Source: an uncultured Clostridium sp. (GTDB lineage Bacteria > Bacillota > Clostridia > TANB77 > CAG-508). Taken from it: a DNA stretch of 7,288 bases. The notes below the pieces were generated by a model. The model searched no databases. It worked only from the letters and a program-made list of their open reading frames with translations, and was not told where the DNA came from. Below are positions 5,387 through 7,288 of the stretch, one piece after another. The stretch spans positions 1 through 7,288 of the forward strand of contig CAMMFK010000064.1 in the NCBI GenBank assembly GCA_946496115.1, written 5' to 3'. Position numbers and translations under genes: made by a program. Every line of letters begins with the position of its first letter. Position 1 is the stretch's first letter.

Positions 5387-5809
5387 ATGGATAAGTTTAA
5401 AGAAATTAGGCCAATAGCTTTAGGTCTTGCAATTAAAGATAATAAACTATTAGTTAGTGAAGGTTATGACAAAGTGAAAAAACAAACTTTTTACAGATGT
5501 TTAGGTGGTGGTATTGAATTTTTAGAAAAGAGTGAAGATACTCTAAAAAGAGAGTTTCTTGAAGAAATAAATGTCAACATAACTGTTAATGATTTTCTAG
5601 GAATTTCTGAAAATATTTTTACCTATAATGGAAAAAAGGCTCATGAGTTAGTTTTATATTATAATATCAGTATTTCAGATAAAGATTTTAAAGATGAATA
5701 TGTAGTTATCGATGACCACGGACAGTCAAAAGCTGTTTGGATAGATATTAACGAATTCAAAAATAAAAGTAAAATCTTATATCCTGAGGAAGTATTTAAA
5801 TATTTATGA
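5387..5809 (+). CDS. Nudix hydrolase
   Basis: The 140-residue single-domain product opens with a first strand (RPIALGLAIKDNKLLV). The Nudix box runs from G41 to V63: G41, E47, R55-E56 and E59-E60 all match, so Mg2+ binding and pyrophosphate cleavage of an X-linked nucleoside diphosphate are expected. The Gly normally two residues after the EE pair is Asn62. A C-terminal AVWIDINEFKNKSKILYP segment matches the family's last strand and helix. ATG 5387 is chosen with AAGGA at 5371-5375. TTG 5333 would add 18 residues outside the fold and relies on a ribosome binding site at the transcript's first bases. The leader (about 5319-5386) holds a 6-bp hairpin, TGAAAG/CTTTCA at 5334-5351. It faces yraN tail-to-tail. 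Confidence 0.85.
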   Translation: MDKFKEIRPIALGLAIKDNKLLVSEGYDKVKKQTFYRCLGGGIEFLEKSEDTLKREFLEEINVNITVNDFLGISENIFTYNGKKAHELVLYYNISISDKDFKDEYVVIDDHGQSKAVWIDINEFKNKSKILYPEEVFKYL

Positions 5810-5888
5810 TTCCTTAGCATAATTAATAAATGTCTTCTAGTTTAAAATTTAAGATATAAAACTAATATAATTTACTCTTCTTTGTTTT
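5810..5888. other. Short gap between convergent Nudix and yraN genes
   Basis: This A+T-rich gap has only a weak six-base inverted repeat (TAGTTT 5838-5843 with AAACTA 5859-5864). No convincing intrinsic terminator is visible for either gene. Confidence 0.4.
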
Positions 5889-6245
5889 CTATATCACCTG
5901 CTTTACATGATTTATAATATGCCTATCTCCAATTTTGTACACTTCAATTACATCTACTCTAATACATTCGTTTTCTATCCTATTTGAGTAGATGTAATAT
6001 TTTATGGCTTTTATCAAATGTTTTTGTTTTGTATTGTCCACTGCTTCTATTGGTTTTCCAAAAGCATCATTTGTTCTTGTCTTTACTTCTATAAATATCC
6101 ATTCATTTTTTTGCTTTGCTATAATGTCTATTTCTCCTTGTCTTGCATAAAAGTTTCTATCTACAATTTCATATCCATTTGCTTTTAAATATTTTTCTGC
6201 AATGTCTTCTCCCTCTTTTCCTATTTCTTTTTTAAAGTAAATAAT
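5889..6245 (-). CDS. yraN: YraN family (UPF0102) endonuclease-like protein, no canonical start codon
   Basis: The frame encodes a full YraN-type protein: KKEIGKEGEDIAEKYL, GEIDIIAKQ, IFIEVKTR, KQKHLIKAIKYYI and RVDVIEV. GEIDIIA and EVK form the PD-(D/E)XK-like core of this family. The frame contains no ATG, GTG or TTG before the conserved region; TGA lies at 6251-6249. Two successive ATT codons (6245-6243 and 6242-6240) lie six and nine bases after GAGG of an extended ribosome binding site (GAGGTGAT, 6255-6248), so AUU initiation is possible. Alternatively the gene starts at ATG 6249-6247 and one base is extra in the CTTT/A6 run before 6233. It follows comM by about 65 bases on the same strand. 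YraN's cellular role is poorly defined; it usually neighbours rnhB, comM and dprA. Confidence 0.8.
   Translation of the reverse strand: MIYFKKEIGKEGEDIAEKYLKANGYEIVDRNFYARQGEIDIIAKQKNEWIFIEVKTRTNDAFGKPIEAVDNTKQKHLIKAIKYYIYSNRIENECIRVDVIEVYKIGDRHIINHVKQVI
5947..5998. repeat. Long inverted repeat inside yraN
   Basis: ATTACATCTACTC (5947-5959) and GAGTAGATGTAAT (5986-5998) are perfect inverted copies. After one T-T mismatch four more pairs follow (5961-5964 with 5981-5984), giving 17 of 18 paired positions around a 16-base loop. It lies in the 3' half of yraN coding sequence and has no T tract after it. Confidence 0.8.
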
Positions 6246-6247
6246 GC

Positions 6248-6255
6248 ATCACCTC
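6248..6255 (-). promoter_or_regulatory. Extended ribosome binding site of yraN
   Basis: GAGGTGAT is an eight-base match to the extended Shine-Dalgarno sequence. It is well spaced for ATT at 6245 or 6242 but practically touches ATG 6249, which is why the start of yraN is uncertain. Confidence 0.65.
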
Positions 6256-6310
6256 GTTTAAGTTTTTTACAACTGCTATAATTATAAAAATTTCAATATA
6301 TGGTCTGTAG

Positions 6311-7288
6311 CTAATTTTTCCAATATTTTTTATCCAAATTTCTATACTGTATTGCTTCTGCCACGTGTTTTAACTCTATATTTTGCTTATTATCTAAATC
6401 TGCTATAGTCCTAGCCACTTTCAAAATTCTATCATATGCTCTTGCACTAAATCCTAACTTGTTGAAGGCATCTTCTAGAATTTTTGAAGTTTTACTATCT
6501 ATTTTGCAATATTCGTTTATTAATTTTGGTGTTAATTCCGAATTTGAGTATATTCCATAATTTTTATAACGCTCCTGCTGTAATTTTCTTGCTTTGTTTA
6601 CACGTTCTTTCATTTGTTGAGAAGATTCTCCCGGTCTAGCATCTTCTAAGTTTTGATATTTTACCTGATTTACTTCCACTTGTATATCTATTCTGTCTAA
6701 AAGCGGGCCGCTTATTTTGTTTATATATCTTGTTATTGCATCTGGTAAACATGTGCATTCTTTTTCTTTTGATCCATAATATCCGCATGGACATGGATTC
6801 ATTGATGCTACTAGCATAAAGTTGCACGGATATGTTAAGCTAGCGTTTACTCTACTTATGGTTATGTTTTTGTCTTCCAATGGTCCTCTTAAAACTTCTA
6901 AAGTCTTTTTATTAAATTCGGGAAGCTCGTCTAAAAATAGCACGCCATAGTGTGCTAAACTTATTTCTCCTGGTTTTGGGCTTATTCCTCCTCCCACAAG
7001 TGATGTTACAGATATTGTATGGTGGGGCGCTCTAAATGGTCTTGTTGTTATTATTGGCTTATCTTTTGGCAATGTTTCCGCTATACTATGTATTTTTGTA
7101 ATTTCTAAGGCTTCATTAAATGTTAGGTCTGGCAATATTGTTGGTATTCTTTTTGCCATCATTGTTTTGCCACTCCCCGGGCTTCCGATAAGGAGCAGTC
7201 CGTGTCCACCGTGCAGATGCTACTTCTATTGCTGTTTTTACATTTTCTTGACCTTTTACTTCTGAAAAGTCTACATTATATATTTGCT
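6311..7288 (-). pseudogene. comM: comM / YifB Mg-chelatase-like AAA+ protein, interrupted by an apparent frameshift; 5' end outside window
   Basis: From the window edge to 7212 the frame encodes the conserved lead-in VDFSEVKGQENVKTAIEVAS-A. One extra base (C on this strand, at 7211) shifts the frame, and from 7210 down to TAG 6313-6311 the protein resumes as GGHGLLLIGSPGSGKT and 283 further residues. These include Walker A (7186-7163), RPFRAPHHTIS, GVLFLDELPEF (Walker B), NPCPCGYYG, and the C-terminal Mg-chelatase helix bundle. ComM is a hexameric AAA+ helicase that extends recombination branches during natural transformation and is usually about 500 residues, so the N-terminal domain lies outside. 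As written, translation from the real start would stop soon after the shift. It may be a true pseudogene or a sequencing or assembly indel; the rest of the frame shows no decay. It lies upstream of yraN on the same strand. Confidence 0.85.

Noticed and set aside
6636..6827. Minus-strand 63-codon open frame within comM
   Set aside because: It is another frame of conserved comM coding sequence, with no start signal.
1..7288. CRISPR array, tRNA, rRNA, insertion sequence, integron attC sites
   Set aside because: No regular direct repeats, cloverleaf-like sequence, transposase gene or terminal inverted repeats were seen while reading both strands.

Overview
The window is very A+T-rich, with strong AGGAGG-type ribosome binding sites, TTG/GTG starts and the standard genetic code (TGG for Trp, TGA used as stop). 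This points to a low-G+C Bacillota genome, most likely a clostridial lineage; the species cannot be named from this sequence.

Layout. Positions 1-944 (minus) hold most of a protein I read as a PD-(D/E)XK nuclease core joined to a C-terminal excisionase-type helix-turn-helix. It is preceded by a leader with a strong ribosome binding site and an 11-codon ORF. Next comes a run of small enzymes on both strands: a P-loop kinase (1215-1724 +), an HD-family protein that has lost its HD motif (1716-2222 -), a GNAT acetyltransferase and a FlaR-like P-loop kinase in a two-gene operon (2371-3461 +), a Nudix-HIT fusion (3572-4444 +), a canonical HD hydrolase (4584-5150 -) and a stand-alone Nudix hydrolase (5387-5809 +). 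A palindromic bidirectional terminator separates the Nudix-HIT gene from the HD gene. The last part (minus) carries comM (Mg-chelatase-like AAA+ helicase), running off the window, followed by yraN.

How it fits together. The middle block is a set of small nucleotide or phosphoester enzymes (two P-loop kinases, two Nudix modules, one HIT domain, two HD proteins). They are mostly in single-gene or two-gene units, each with its own promoter-like element, and three of these elements share a near-identical 18-bp sequence. This looks like nucleotide and metabolite housekeeping or an accumulated accessory set, not one obvious pathway. comM and yraN are conserved neighbours linked to DNA uptake and recombination. 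Here comM carries an apparent one-base frameshift just before Walker A, and yraN has no ATG, GTG or TTG start in the right place. Either this locus is decaying or the assembly has indel errors; the sequence alone cannot decide.

No rRNA, tRNA, CRISPR array, insertion sequence or recognisable riboswitch was seen. The best candidates for something undescribed are the nuclease-HTH protein with its leader ORF, the HD-deleted HD protein with an inverted repeat at the deletion point, and the Nudix-HIT fusion with a GalT/Apa-like HxHxQ active site.
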